Origin: Nostoc sp. 106C
Lineage (GTDB): Bacteria; Cyanobacteriota; Cyanobacteriia; Cyanobacteriales; Nostocaceae
Reading direction: 5' to 3'
NCBI RefSeq assembly: GCF_002154725.1
Contig: NZ_MTAW01000080.1
Location: 1 to 64,000, forward strand
DNA: 64,000 bases
Positions 45,966 through 55,350 of the stretch are shown here, piece by piece. The stretch's first letter is position 1. Every line of letters starts with the position of its first letter. The position numbers and the translations under genes were made by a program. The notes under the pieces are model-generated. The model was given only the letters and a program-made list of their open reading frames with translations. It had not been told where the DNA came from and made no database searches.

Positions 45966-47990
45966 CTAAATTATGTAAGCCTGCACTTGAGATTTACTCA
46001 ATTCACTGACCAGACGATGAGCTTGGTGCTTGTAGAGTGGGTACTGTAAAGTTTTTGGCAGTTGGCTCATGAGTATTCTGGCTGTATGTATATCACAACC
46101 AGAAATTCGCGCAATTACTGCTGCGCCTTCAAACGCGGCTTCTGATGAAAACGCAGATTCGACTCTTACCAGTAATTGTGCAGATGCGATCGCTCCCCGT
46201 TCGACTCTTTGCAATCCTTCAATAGTTGCCAAAACCACCAGGCGATCGCCTACAGCCAGCTTGATATCATCGGAGGGCATAAACTTAGAAGTTGATTGAC
46301 TAGCTTTGGCGTGAAGAATTGGCACTATCCCATAACCGTAAGCAATCTCAGCCAGCAATTTGCCGTTGAGGGTATCATCAGCTTCAATTTGATATTCAGT
46401 CACTAGTGTAGTTTGGTTATTTAGACGAAATAGATTGAGGACATTTTCACCAAACGCCGCCGCCGCAAATGCTTCAGCAGCAAGAGCATAAACACCCAAA
46501 ACTCTGGCATAGGGTAGCAGTCGCGCCACATTCTCGCTAAAACGGGGGTCGAAGGTGCGGATTATCAAATTGGCTGTAGGATTGCTAGCATGAGTCATCA
46601 ATCCAATTTCTAAATTAGTTACCTCATCATCAGTTACGACAATAACGCTTTTAGCAGTGGCAAGATTGACTTGGCTGAGGGCATTTTTGATATTTCCTAT
46701 AATGAGAGGCATTGTGGACAATATGTCTGAGTCAAGTTCAGTGGCATGAACGCCTACCAAAGGTTGCTTAAGTTCTTGCAATAGCTGGGCCACACGCTTA
46801 CCTACTCTCCCCAAGCCAATTAGCACTACATGGTCTGCTTTTGGTATTGGTAGACGACGCCGAGAAAACTGGAATTTAGCAGCTAAGACGCGTTCAGTCA
46901 TGATGGCATAAAGAATACCAACAAAAACTGTACCCGCCACAGTCTGACTGATGCTGAATAGATGCAGCCACCAAGGAATTTCAAAAGGCAGTTGTAGCTG
47001 TCCAAATAGGTTGTCGTAGCCACCGATGCTTAAAACTAGGGAGACATTCAGAGCATCTTGGAAGCTGATTTTAGGATATTGCAACTTGTATAGCAAAGTC
47101 CCACAGAAAAACCAACTCACCATAAAAATCCCGCCGACTAAGGCTACGCGACTGGTTTGGCTACCTTCTTGCCAAAACTGAGTCAGCTGGTGTCGCAGAT
47201 TTTGCCACCTCATACCAGAGATCCTTGCACCCCACAATTGCCTGCGACTAGTAACGGGTTGTACTGTGCGAGTAGCAAGGTGATCGGTTACTTCAATATA
47301 AGCAACAGTGTCTCCAGGAAAGATTTGAGTGTGGGGTTCCCATTGATAAAATGCTTTGGGTAGAGGATTTCCAGCTCTAGCGTGAGCAAAAACTCGTCGG
47401 TGAGCAGTATTAATTTCGTGAATTTGGGGATGCGTACCCCAACGATGGGAAACATCTACGGGTGCTCTAAACACTCGTAGTAAACGGTTTTCTAGAGTGA
47501 AAAATCCTCTAGTTTCACTGCTGAGAGCTGCAAGGGCAAAGCTTTTGGCTGGTAATTGCGTAGCTTCAAAAGCGACAAAATTTCCTAGATTTTGACTGAG
47601 TAATTCATTGAGATTTTCTTGTGCTGAGCGAATAACTAACCGAACATTGGGATTGAGCGATCGCGCGGCAAATGCTGCGGCAATATTCACGCGTTCATCA
47701 CTAGTTACAATCAGAATTGCCCGACACTGCCGAATTCCCGCCTGTTCTAATGTTTTGGGTTGACAACAGTCACCAATTACTAGTTTGTCTACTAAATCAG
47801 GTAATTCTGGAACTTCCCATCTTTGAATATTTGCAACTTCAATAGCATTTACCTTGACGCCAAACTCTTTCAGCACAGACACACAATACTGCCCCAGGTT
47901 GCCAAGCCCACAAACTAAAAAGAAGTTTGTATCTATAGTTGCATTTTGTCCCATAATTAATGCTGATTTGTTTTGGACATTTAATATCAT
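45966..47990 (-). CDS. RCK/TrkA-domain protein with a central two-helix channel-like segment
   Basis: 674 residues. First TrkA-N domain: LVCGLGNLGQYCV (about 25-37). Then a TrkA-C-like part, and at about 275-365 two strongly hydrophobic helices (ALVGGIFMVSWFFCGTLLY; TVAGTVFVGILYAIM) around a loop with SIGGYDNLFG, which resembles a potassium-channel pore filter (TxGYG) but is altered. A second TrkA-N domain (VLIGLGRVGKRVAQ, about 390) and C-terminal TrkA-C follow. Likely a nucleotide-gated potassium channel or regulator. ATG 47954 (MGQNATID) is a possible alternative start. Converges with chrA, three bases between stops. Confidence 0.85.
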   Translation of the reverse strand: MILNVQNKSALIMGQNATIDTNFFLVCGLGNLGQYCVSVLKEFGVKVNAIEVANIQRWEVPELPDLVDKLVIGDCCQPKTLEQAGIRQCRAILIVTSDERVNIAAAFAARSLNPNVRLVIRSAQENLNELLSQNLGNFVAFEATQLPAKSFALAALSSETRGFFTLENRLLRVFRAPVDVSHRWGTHPQIHEINTAHRRVFAHARAGNPLPKAFYQWEPHTQIFPGDTVAYIEVTDHLATRTVQPVTSRRQLWGARISGMRWQNLRHQLTQFWQEGSQTSRVALVGGIFMVSWFFCGTLLYKLQYPKISFQDALNVSLVLSIGGYDNLFGQLQLPFEIPWWLHLFSISQTVAGTVFVGILYAIMTERVLAAKFQFSRRRLPIPKADHVVLIGLGRVGKRVAQLLQELKQPLVGVHATELDSDILSTMPLIIGNIKNALSQVNLATAKSVIVVTDDEVTNLEIGLMTHASNPTANLIIRTFDPRFSENVARLLPYARVLGVYALAAEAFAAAAFGENVLNLFRLNNQTTLVTEYQIEADDTLNGKLLAEIAYGYGIVPILHAKASQSTSKFMPSDDIKLAVGDRLVVLATIEGLQRVERGAIASAQLLVRVESAFSSEAAFEGAAVIARISGCDIHTARILMSQLPKTLQYPLYKHQAHRLVSELSKSQVQAYII

Positions 47991-48329
47991 GTCCAGCTAA
48001 ATAATTGTCATTACGAACGCAGTGATATTCGGCTAATGTCATGACTGAGGGGTTGACTGTGAGATTGTACCTCAGTCACAGCTTGGGGCGAAGCTTCAGA
48101 CGATTGTAAACCGAAGCCACGTTTTGATTGCCTGAGAGTAGGTATTGACACAGGCGTGGTGTCACCTTTCTGGCTCCCAAAGGGTAGGGCTTGTCGTAGA
48201 CATCGCATTTATCAAAACTATTCTGCCAAAGTCTAAATTAGGCGAAACTTAAGTTCGACTTTTGGCTAGTGTTGATTCTGATGCACTACCTTTAGCCTTG
48301 ATTTTAGGATGAATTTTTATTTTTAAGTT
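47991..48329. other. Intergenic region before the injection-system operon
   Basis: No gene. A dispersed repeat with GGGCTTGTCGTAGACATCGC at about 48187-48206 is related to DNA found inside the baseplate J gene (57010-57055). The operon promoter should lie between 48210 and 48329 but I cannot point to the boxes. Confidence 0.45.
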
Positions 48330-48569
48330 ATGGACTCGCAAGGAAAGCAAACTTTTTTTACACCTGTTGGCGAAGTTGGAGGTAGTGTTGGTTACGCGGG
48401 GCTGTCAGTCACCTCTAACGCTAGCCAAACAGCTAAAGCGGCCGATAAGTACCTCAAAGACTCATTGCTTTTGAACAAGCTCACCGAGCGCGTATATGAA
48501 CTGTTAAATGAAGATCTGCGTTATCAGCGTGAAAGGTTCAATAACTATAGTCATCAAAGGTGGTTGTAA
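48330..48569 (+). CDS. Small protein at the head of the injection-system operon
   Basis: 79 residues, hydrophilic; the C-terminal half (LLNKLTERVYELLNEDLRYQRERF) is a predicted amphipathic helix, the first half is Gly/Ser/Thr-rich. The stop codon overlaps the tube ATG (TAATG), so the two are coupled. eCIS operons commonly have a small conserved protein near the tube genes; I cannot assign it to a particular Afp homologue. Confidence 0.75.
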   Translation: MDSQGKQTFFTPVGEVGGSVGYAGLSVTSNASQTAKAADKYLKDSLLLNKLTERVYELLNEDLRYQRERFNNYSHQRWL

Positions 48570-49093
48570 TGGCTGAAAGTAATAATAACGGCAACATTTC
48601 TCACGAGTTAAAGTATGTCACTACCAATCATTTTTACGTAGAAATAGATAGTTCTATTGCTGCGTCTTTTACTGAATGCTCTGGATTAAGTTTGCAAATG
48701 AAGAAAAATGTTTTTTTTGAAGGAGGTGTTAACGATCAGCAAAGAATTTATTTAGGGCATACAGAATTTGCCGATGTCACTCTTAAACGTGGTGTGACCG
48801 ACCACCCTGGTTTTTGGAACTGGATTAATGCAGTATTTGATGAAAATAAAGCCACATCTCGACGTAATGTCAATATTCTGGTTTTTAATCAAGGTGGCGA
48901 AACAATGATGAGTTGGACATTGATTGGTGCTATTCCTATATCTTGGAAAACACCAACATTACAAGCTGATGGTAATGCAGTTGCTATAGAGGAATTAACT
49001 TTAGCCTATGAAGGTTTGCAATTAGGCAAAGCAAAAGGAGGAGGCAATCCACAAACACGAGAGATGAAGACGGGATTCTTCTTGTCTCATTAA
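48569..49093 (+). CDS. Contractile injection system inner-tube protein (gp19/Hcp-like)
   Basis: 174 residues from ATG 48569, with AAAGGTGG six bases upstream. NHFYVEIDSSIAASFTECSGLSLQ is the characteristic start of the phage T4 gp19-like tail-tube family, and KRGVTDHPGFWNWI, PISWKTPTLQADGNAVAIEELTLAYEGL are its later motifs. It polymerises into the tube that is driven through the target membrane, or caps its baseplate end. No sheath gene follows it, which is unusual. Confidence 0.9.
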   Translation: MAESNNNGNISHELKYVTTNHFYVEIDSSIAASFTECSGLSLQMKKNVFFEGGVNDQQRIYLGHTEFADVTLKRGVTDHPGFWNWINAVFDENKATSRRNVNILVFNQGGETMMSWTLIGAIPISWKTPTLQADGNAVAIEELTLAYEGLQLGKAKGGGNPQTREMKTGFFLSH

Positions 49094-49116
49094 TTTAAAA
49101 TCTTCCAACTATAACT

Positions 49117-52100
49117 ATGCACATCATTCAACCATTACTAGGAACTAAAGTAAAACCACTTGGGGTAAGACAGCCTCTAGGTTATTCTCATAGACTTTTA
49201 TCCAGAAAAGAGTCTAGTTCTCTGCATGGGCATAGCAGTACGATCAAGCCTTTAGTAAATCATATACCATTAGTCACCTACTCACAATTTTTAGCACCTC
49301 ATGAAAATCAAGCATTTAACGACTCATTAATAGAAGTTAATAGTCCTGAACCTGAGTTGCCATTAATTCAATTTAATACACTTGATTCATTTATAGAAGA
49401 TAGTAATCACTATACTAATGAAGATATACAAGGTGATATCCCAAATATATTACCTGGTGAAATTATAAGTAATACAAATAATATTACGCCTGAATTAAAT
49501 ATTACAGCTAAATTTAGTAGTTCTCAGGCGAAATCAAAAGCTAAGTCTAAAAACAAAAAAGATGTCAATAAGCAGGTTGATAAAATTCATATTATTAGTT
49601 TAAACGATGTCGATTTACTCACACAAGATGAGCCTCAAGTTGCTAATTTTGAAAACCATCAAGCCCATAAATCACAACCAAATATTATTTTAGATAACAG
49701 TAGAGATGATAATGATTCTATCAATATTACTCCTATTGAGAGTTTGGTAAGTTCGCCGATTATTAATGATCGAGCTGTCTTAATTGATAATTTTGCTAGT
49801 GATGAAACACAAGCAATTAGTGATTCAGCAACAATAGTCTATACTGCTAATCTCCCTGAAAGCATGATGCTACAGCCACAAAATACGGACTTAGAAACTA
49901 TTGCTAGTGTCTCACCCAGAATTTCATCGCTAGAACCTCATGGAACAAATAATGATGTTAAATTTACTCTTTTGAGTAACTTAAATAATAGCGAACAGAC
50001 TGTGATACATGAAGGATTACAAGCTGTTGATAACTCAAATATTTCAATTAGCCCAAATTCACAAAAACAAGAGGTAGTTACTAATTCAAATATTCTCAGA
50101 AAACATGAGGAATTCTCTCCACAACAGCATGAGGTTTTACTGAATAATAATAATGATGATGAAGGAATTACAGACATTGCAACCGACTTAATATCTAACA
50201 GTCTTCCAAATAGCAATTATTTGTTAACAACTACTCCACCTGGCATTGATGACGCGCCTAATTTATTTCGCGATTTGGCAAATCAAGAACAGCCTCTAGT
50301 CTCCGAAATATCATCTGCTATACCTAGCCTTGAATCTTCAACCACAGTTAATTCTTTAGGTGCGGGAAATATTACAACTGTAAGCACACCTGAGATTATT
50401 AACAGTCAGGCTATAGCAAATGTACCTGTTCAATTAGCACCTATCTCACCTGTAATTGCAGATAACTCGATAGTTGTTTCAGAACAACAATCTGCTGAAG
50501 CAGTTAATTTTGTGGATGCGTCAGAAAATATGACTCTCTTGCAAACTGATAGCGCCAGCAATATACCTGTTGAGTTAACGCCAACCTCACCTGTAATTGC
50601 AGATAACTCCATAGTTGCTTCAGAATCACACTCTACTAACTCGGTTAATTTTGTGGATGCGTCAGAAAATTTGCCTTCCAGACAAACTGACAGTACCAAA
50701 AGTGTACCCGTTGAGTTAGCGTCAACCTCATCTGTAATTGTAGATAACTCGATAGTTGCTTCAGAATCACACTCTACTAACTCGGTTAATTTTGTGAATG
50801 CGTCAGAAAACGTGACTCTGCTACAAACTGACAGCAGCAACAATGTAGCAGTTGAGTTAGCGCCAACCCCACCTGTAATAGCAGATAACCCAATAGTTAC
50901 TTCAAAATTACAGCCTGCTGAAGCGGTTAATTTTTTGGATGTACCAGAAAGTGTGCTTTCATCGCCAGATAACAGCCAACCAAACACAGATATTCAGACT
51001 GTTGTAACGCTGCCTATATTGCCCGAAACTAAGGAAGTGGCTAGATTAGATGGGGATGCGATGTCTGATCTCCAGCCACTCCGTGTCTACGCATCTGCTA
51101 CATCACCAAATTTTACAAAAACATCGAGCATTTTTCGGGACGTTGTTAATCTCGAACAAAGTGTAGAACAAGATTTTCCATCTGCGGTTACAAACTTTAT
51201 TGATACCTCCTATACTTCGGAGAGCCAAACTTTCCTAGAAAATCAGGCAGAAACCTTAGATAATTTACCTGCACCCCAAGGTTTCGCTACGGGGGGACAA
51301 GTAACACAGTCTTCAGTCGAAAATCCGCAGATAGCATCTTCGGATACTGTACCTGCTATGCTCACACCTGGAGAGTTTGTAGTTAATGCTAATGATGCGC
51401 AGAAAAATCTTCACATACTCCGGCATATCAATATAGGTGGGACACCAGAAGATATCATTCTTCCCAGTTTAGAAATATCTACTGAACAGACTCCGACTAA
51501 AGTCGATTCTTTTGATGGCATTTCATTACAGCGTCAAAACTCTGATAGTCGTGCAGCTGAAGAATCTAACTCCTTAATTCCTTCTTCATTAGGGGCAGAA
51601 ATTGGTAAGCAAAGGCTTTTATCACACAGTTCTTTGCAACTTAATACTGTGGAAAATAAAACCACTACGGGGAATGAATCCTCTGCTCATTACTCATTAC
51701 CCAGATTAATTTTCCGCAAACCGAGTTTTAATACTAACGCATCTTACGACACACCCACCCAATGGTCGAGTGTAGAAGAATTACTAAATGGGAATAACGA
51801 TTCATTTACATCTGTTAATTTTAGTAGTGGAGAATCTAACTCGCAAAATTCAGAATATTCTCAAGTTTCACTATCATCAGAATCGCCACAAGTTTTTACT
51901 AAAAGCCTAAGTTCACCGAGAGGCTTTGCTAATGGTGGAGAAGTCACAGCACCTGATATAGCTAGTGATATCCAGCCAATAAAGGAAACCATACAAAGTC
52001 CATCTGCTGCTATTCCAGAAGCTGATGAATCTGGAAATCTGGAAGCTTTAGCTTATGAAATATATAACAGATTACGACAACGAATAGAAGTTGAGCGAGA

Positions 52101-52137
52101 GCGTCAAGGTATCTATTTAGGTCGCTTACCTTGGTAA
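49117..52137 (+). CDS. Large disordered injection-system protein with tape-measure-like motif and 47-residue repeats
   Basis: 1006 residues, rich in Ser, Asn, Thr, Gln and acidic residues, with few hydrophobic helices. Residues about 436-620 contain four copies of a 47-residue repeat (PVELxPTSPVIADNSIV...VNFVDASEN). Near residue 720 GFATGGQV...SSDTVPAMLTPGEFVVNANDAQKN resembles the 'GEFVIN' motif found in the C-terminal parts of phage tape-measure proteins; a second GFANGGEV is near 945. The last 30 residues are a charged helix (EIYNRLRQRIEVERERQG). It lies between tube and LysM adaptor genes. Role could be tape measure, fibre, or tethering; not proven. Confidence 0.75.
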   Translation: MHIIQPLLGTKVKPLGVRQPLGYSHRLLSRKESSSLHGHSSTIKPLVNHIPLVTYSQFLAPHENQAFNDSLIEVNSPEPELPLIQFNTLDSFIEDSNHYTNEDIQGDIPNILPGEIISNTNNITPELNITAKFSSSQAKSKAKSKNKKDVNKQVDKIHIISLNDVDLLTQDEPQVANFENHQAHKSQPNIILDNSRDDNDSINITPIESLVSSPIINDRAVLIDNFASDETQAISDSATIVYTANLPESMMLQPQNTDLETIASVSPRISSLEPHGTNNDVKFTLLSNLNNSEQTVIHEGLQAVDNSNISISPNSQKQEVVTNSNILRKHEEFSPQQHEVLLNNNNDDEGITDIATDLISNSLPNSNYLLTTTPPGIDDAPNLFRDLANQEQPLVSEISSAIPSLESSTTVNSLGAGNITTVSTPEIINSQAIANVPVQLAPISPVIADNSIVVSEQQSAEAVNFVDASENMTLLQTDSASNIPVELTPTSPVIADNSIVASESHSTNSVNFVDASENLPSRQTDSTKSVPVELASTSSVIVDNSIVASESHSTNSVNFVNASENVTLLQTDSSNNVAVELAPTPPVIADNPIVTSKLQPAEAVNFLDVPESVLSSPDNSQPNTDIQTVVTLPILPETKEVARLDGDAMSDLQPLRVYASATSPNFTKTSSIFRDVVNLEQSVEQDFPSAVTNFIDTSYTSESQTFLENQAETLDNLPAPQGFATGGQVTQSSVENPQIASSDTVPAMLTPGEFVVNANDAQKNLHILRHINIGGTPEDIILPSLEISTEQTPTKVDSFDGISLQRQNSDSRAAEESNSLIPSSLGAEIGKQRLLSHSSLQLNTVENKTTTGNESSAHYSLPRLIFRKPSFNTNASYDTPTQWSSVEELLNGNNDSFTSVNFSSGESNSQNSEYSQVSLSSESPQVFTKSLSSPRGFANGGEVTAPDIASDIQPIKETIQSPSAAIPEADESGNLEALAYEIYNRLRQRIEVERERQGIYLGRLPW
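50422..50985. repeat. Four tandem 141-bp repeats within the 1006-codon gene
   Basis: The phrase GTACCTGTT...TTAGC begins at 50422, 50563, 50704 and 50845, exactly 141 bases apart, so the unit is 47 codons. Copies 2 and 3 are most alike (TCACACTCTACTAACTCGG occurs in both). The number of copies could vary between strains. Confidence 0.85.
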
Positions 52138-52222
52138 ATTATTTTTCAACGAAAACCAACCACAAATTTTATTTTTATACTCTTTGCGTGAACTTTCAAT
52201 CTAGTAATTTCATAATAATCAA

Positions 52223-52771
52223 ATGGCTAGTCAAACAATTGTTATCCCTCAAAAGAAAAATCCTCAACTTGAGAAAGCTAAACTCGTAGCCTATAACAGT
52301 GAAGCACCTGATATCGAATTAATGTTTAATCCTACAGAAATTAGTTTTTCTCGCACTGTTAGTTGGAAAAGTGACCCAGGTAATAGAGGAACTACTCTAC
52401 TACCTAAAGTGAATTTTTCTGGTGTAGAACCTTATAAATTCACCCTAAAACAACTACTCTTCGATACTTATGAAACCAAACAATCAGTAATGAAATATAT
52501 AGACATCATCAAGAAAGGGGTAGAAACTATTGAGCAAAATCCAGATAAACGTCCACCTGTTTACATATTTACCTGGGGAAGAGAATATTTTCATTGTGTA
52601 ATCACCAGTCTTACCTACAATTTAAATATGTTTCTGACTGATGGTACACCAGTCAGAGCAATGGTTGATATATCTTTACAAGAAGTAGATAAAAATAACC
52701 TTCCTGGCGGACGAGAATCAGCTTCTAAAGGCAGCAATCGTCAACCACATCCTAGCCTAGGAGGTACTTAA
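52223..52771 (+). CDS. Contractile injection system tube-adaptor (LysM-type, Afp7-like)
   Basis: 182 residues. KLVAYNSEAPDIELMFNPTEISFSRTVSW is the conserved beginning of the CIS tube/LysM family, followed by GVEPYKFTLKQLLFDTYET and VYIFTWGREYFHCVITSLTYN. The C-terminal LysM domain of longer homologues seems absent or short (ends SNRQPHPSLGGT). Connects the tube to the spike complex in eCIS particles. Confidence 0.88.
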   Translation: MASQTIVIPQKKNPQLEKAKLVAYNSEAPDIELMFNPTEISFSRTVSWKSDPGNRGTTLLPKVNFSGVEPYKFTLKQLLFDTYETKQSVMKYIDIIKKGVETIEQNPDKRPPVYIFTWGREYFHCVITSLTYNLNMFLTDGTPVRAMVDISLQEVDKNNLPGGRESASKGSNRQPHPSLGGT

Positions 52772-52789
52772 AAATTCGTAATTAAATTT

Positions 52790-52830
52790 GAAATATGGCG
52801 GGCATTGCCCAACCTACATTTATTTGTTAA
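52790..52830. repeat. Dispersed GGCGGGCATTGCCCAACCTACATT hairpin
   Basis: Short inverted repeat (GGGCATTGCCC) in the 77-base gap before the spike gene, of the same type as at 20103 and 59036. Confidence 0.55.
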
Positions 52831-52848
52831 TTACGAATTAGTTTTATT

Positions 52849-54588
52849 ATGTCAGACCAAAGTCTTTATTTAAGCCAACCTAAACTTGAATTAGGAGGAC
52901 AAGCCGCTTCTCCTGAGCTAATCAAGGATTTATTACAAATAACTATAGAAGAAAGTTTGCATTTACCAGCAATGTTTACACTGGTAGTACATAATAGCTA
53001 TATTCCTACCGTTGACCGTGCAGAATACAAACCTTGGCGGCATGAAAAGCTGTTTGAAATAGGTAAAAAAGTAAGGTTGGGTTTTGTTTCTAGCACTACT
53101 CAAGATGCTGATTTTGACGATAGATTAGAAGATTTGCTGATTGAAGGTGAAATTACAGCAATGGAAGTTCACTTCAATGAAAAATCTGAAGCTCATATGA
53201 TTATTCGTGGTTATGATATCTCTCATCGGCTTCACAGAGGTCGTTATAATCGTTCCTTCTTGAATAAAACTGATAGCGATATAGTTAAACAAATAGCTTC
53301 AGAAGTAGGAATAAAAATTGGCAAAATAGACCCAAGCGGTGAAGTGCATGAGTATGTATTTCAAGAAAACCAAAGTAATATGGAGTTTTTGCGAGAACGG
53401 GCGGCTCGGATTGGGTTTGAACTATTTATTCAGAATGACAAGTTATATTTTCGGAAACCTGAAAGTCAGGAATCTATACAACTAAAATGGCTAGTTGATA
53501 TTAGTAAATTTAGTACCCGCGTGACGAGTGCGGAACAGGTGAGTGCTGTAGAAGTCCGTGGCTGGGACTATACCCAGAAAAAAGCGATCGCTTCTACAGC
53601 CAATGCAGAAACGGTAATAACTGACACAGGTAATAAAAAAGGTAGCAGTAGTAGTACTAAATTCTCCAATTTAAAGCCACCGAAAATGACGGTTGTAGAT
53701 CAACCAATTGCTAGCACAACACAAGCACAGAAAATGGCGCAGGCTTTGTGTGATGAACTGGGAGGAGAATTTGTGTATGCAGATGCTAAAGCGGTAGGTA
53801 ATCCCAAAGTCAGACCAGGGAAAGTGATTACGCTTACAGGTATGGGCGATCGCTATAGTGGTAAATATTATGTGACCGAAACTCGCCATTTCTACACTCA
53901 GCGAATTTATACCACAGAGTTCAGCATCCGAGGGTTACGGGCTGGTAATTTATTCACAACTCTCTCTACCCAAACCCGCCTCCAACCCGGTCAAACTTTC
54001 TTAGTCGGAATTGTCACTGATATCAAAGACCCCAAGGGATGGGGACGAGTGAAAGTTAAATTTCCCACCCTCACAGAAGAACACGCTAGCAACTGGGCCA
54101 GAGTTGTGGCTTTAGGTGCAGCAAATCAACGGGGATTTGATTGTTTACCAGAAATAAACGATGAAGTCTTAGTCGGTTTTGAACATGGTGATATCCATCG
54201 TCCTTATGTACTGGGCGGTGTTTGGAACGGTAAAGACGCGCCACCAGAAGCAGTAGATGATACTGTTGTGGGTGGTAAAGTGCGATTACGCACTGTCAAA
54301 ACCCGTACAGGACATACCTTGCAGTTTGTTGAAGAAGATAAAGGTAGCAGTAAAGCCGGGGTACGCGTTCAAACAAAAGGCGGTCACAAAATTTATCTTA
54401 ATGATAGCGATCGCTGTATTGAAATTGAAACCAACGGCGGTCATAAAATCAAAATGGACGATCAAGGTAGAGCTAAAATTTCAGTGGAATCCACAGGCGA
54501 TCTATCATTAGATGCTCCCAGTGGTAACATCGATATTACAGCAGGCATGAATGTGACAGTCAAAGGTACACTGATTCGTTTGAATTAA
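52849..54588 (+). CDS. VgrG-like spike / baseplate protein V (Afp8-like)
   Basis: 579 residues. The N-terminal gpD/VgrG-like region (LLQITIEESLHLPAMFTLVVHN; GYDISHRLHRGRYNRSF; MEFLRERAARIGFELFI) is followed by an OB-fold (IVTDIKDPKGWGRVKVKFPT...EHASNWARVV) with the ADINDEVLVGFEHGD-type segment, and a C-terminal repeated beta-helix (GGHKIYLNDSD, GGHKIKMDD) tapering toward the tip. This is the eCIS spike that carries PAAR. No extra effector domain is fused. Confidence 0.93.
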   Translation: MSDQSLYLSQPKLELGGQAASPELIKDLLQITIEESLHLPAMFTLVVHNSYIPTVDRAEYKPWRHEKLFEIGKKVRLGFVSSTTQDADFDDRLEDLLIEGEITAMEVHFNEKSEAHMIIRGYDISHRLHRGRYNRSFLNKTDSDIVKQIASEVGIKIGKIDPSGEVHEYVFQENQSNMEFLRERAARIGFELFIQNDKLYFRKPESQESIQLKWLVDISKFSTRVTSAEQVSAVEVRGWDYTQKKAIASTANAETVITDTGNKKGSSSSTKFSNLKPPKMTVVDQPIASTTQAQKMAQALCDELGGEFVYADAKAVGNPKVRPGKVITLTGMGDRYSGKYYVTETRHFYTQRIYTTEFSIRGLRAGNLFTTLSTQTRLQPGQTFLVGIVTDIKDPKGWGRVKVKFPTLTEEHASNWARVVALGAANQRGFDCLPEINDEVLVGFEHGDIHRPYVLGGVWNGKDAPPEAVDDTVVGGKVRLRTVKTRTGHTLQFVEEDKGSSKAGVRVQTKGGHKIYLNDSDRCIEIETNGGHKIKMDDQGRAKISVESTGDLSLDAPSGNIDITAGMNVTVKGTLIRLN

Positions 54589-54628
54589 GATTTATATCTC
54601 ACGCAAAGGCGCAAAGGCGCAAAGAAGA

Positions 54629-55141
54629 ATGACTGGAAGACCAGCAGCAAGAATTACTGACTCTGTGGCACACCCCTTACCGCCAGTTTTAACACCAGGC
54701 CTGGGTAGTAACAATGTGTTAATTGGAAATTTACCAGCGTGGCGGGGTATACCGGCGGCGGCGGTACCTGCTTTGCAGACTGCTAAAAAAGCGGCTGATA
54801 CGGCTATTCAAGTGGCTGAGGCTGCTTCTAAAGCGGCAGCGGGGACACCAGGCGCACCAGCTGCGATCGCAGCTGAACAAGCTACAAAAGCATCTATGGG
54901 AGCTAGTATGAGTAGCATGATCTCCGCTGCTGCTGCGGCTGCTATCCCTGGTGCTGATATTCATCAATGTACGACACCCTTACCCCTACCTCCCCACGGG
55001 CCTGGGGTTGTGATTGACGGGAGTCAGACAGTATTGATTAACGGGCTACCCGCTTGTCGGATGGGTGACACTGTTTTGGAGGCATTAGGCCCACCTAATA
55101 AAATTACCAAAGGTGAAATGACTGTTTTGATTGGTGGCTGA
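54629..55141 (+). CDS. PAAR-like spike-tip protein
   Basis: 170 residues. The PAAR elements are GRPAARITDSVAHPLPPVL at the N-terminus and GPGVVIDGSQTVLINGLPACRMGDTV near the C-terminus, with zinc ligands His and Cys. Between them, about residues 45-105 form an Ala-rich helical insertion (AAAVPALQTAKKAADTAI...), which splits the PAAR fold. It should cap the spike; the insertion may be structural or bind cargo. Preceded by GCAAAGGCGCAAAG repeats at 54604-54621. Confidence 0.9.
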   Translation: MTGRPAARITDSVAHPLPPVLTPGLGSNNVLIGNLPAWRGIPAAAVPALQTAKKAADTAIQVAEAASKAAAGTPGAPAAIAAEQATKASMGASMSSMISAAAAAAIPGADIHQCTTPLPLPPHGPGVVIDGSQTVLINGLPACRMGDTVLEALGPPNKITKGEMTVLIGG

Positions 55142-55350
55142 GGGAAGAGACGCAAAGAGAGGGAGAGGCGGGGACGCGGAGATAGAAAGACGGAAAATGA
55201 CAATTTTCTAATGTCCTCGCTTCCGCACGTCCTCATGTCTTTGCGTCCCAATCTCTCCGTGTCCTCTTCAACCTCGACCTTTGGCGAATAGGCTTAAATC
55301 TGCTGTGCCGATATCTTTGAAAGTATAGATATCACAGCCATATAGCAATT

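Noticed and set aside
50422-50985. CRISPR array
   Set aside because: The four 141-bp units are contiguous coding repeats, without the short repeat and unique spacer pattern. No CRISPR array was seen anywhere in the window.
50430-50987. 185-codon antisense ORF inside the 1006-codon gene
   Set aside because: It exists because the tandem repeats on the sense strand lack stops in that phase; its protein is just the repeat read backwards.
52849-55141. Type VI secretion (VgrG-PAAR) locus
   Set aside because: There are no TssJLM or TssBC genes; gp25, J, I and LysM-adaptor neighbours identify an eCIS-type operon.
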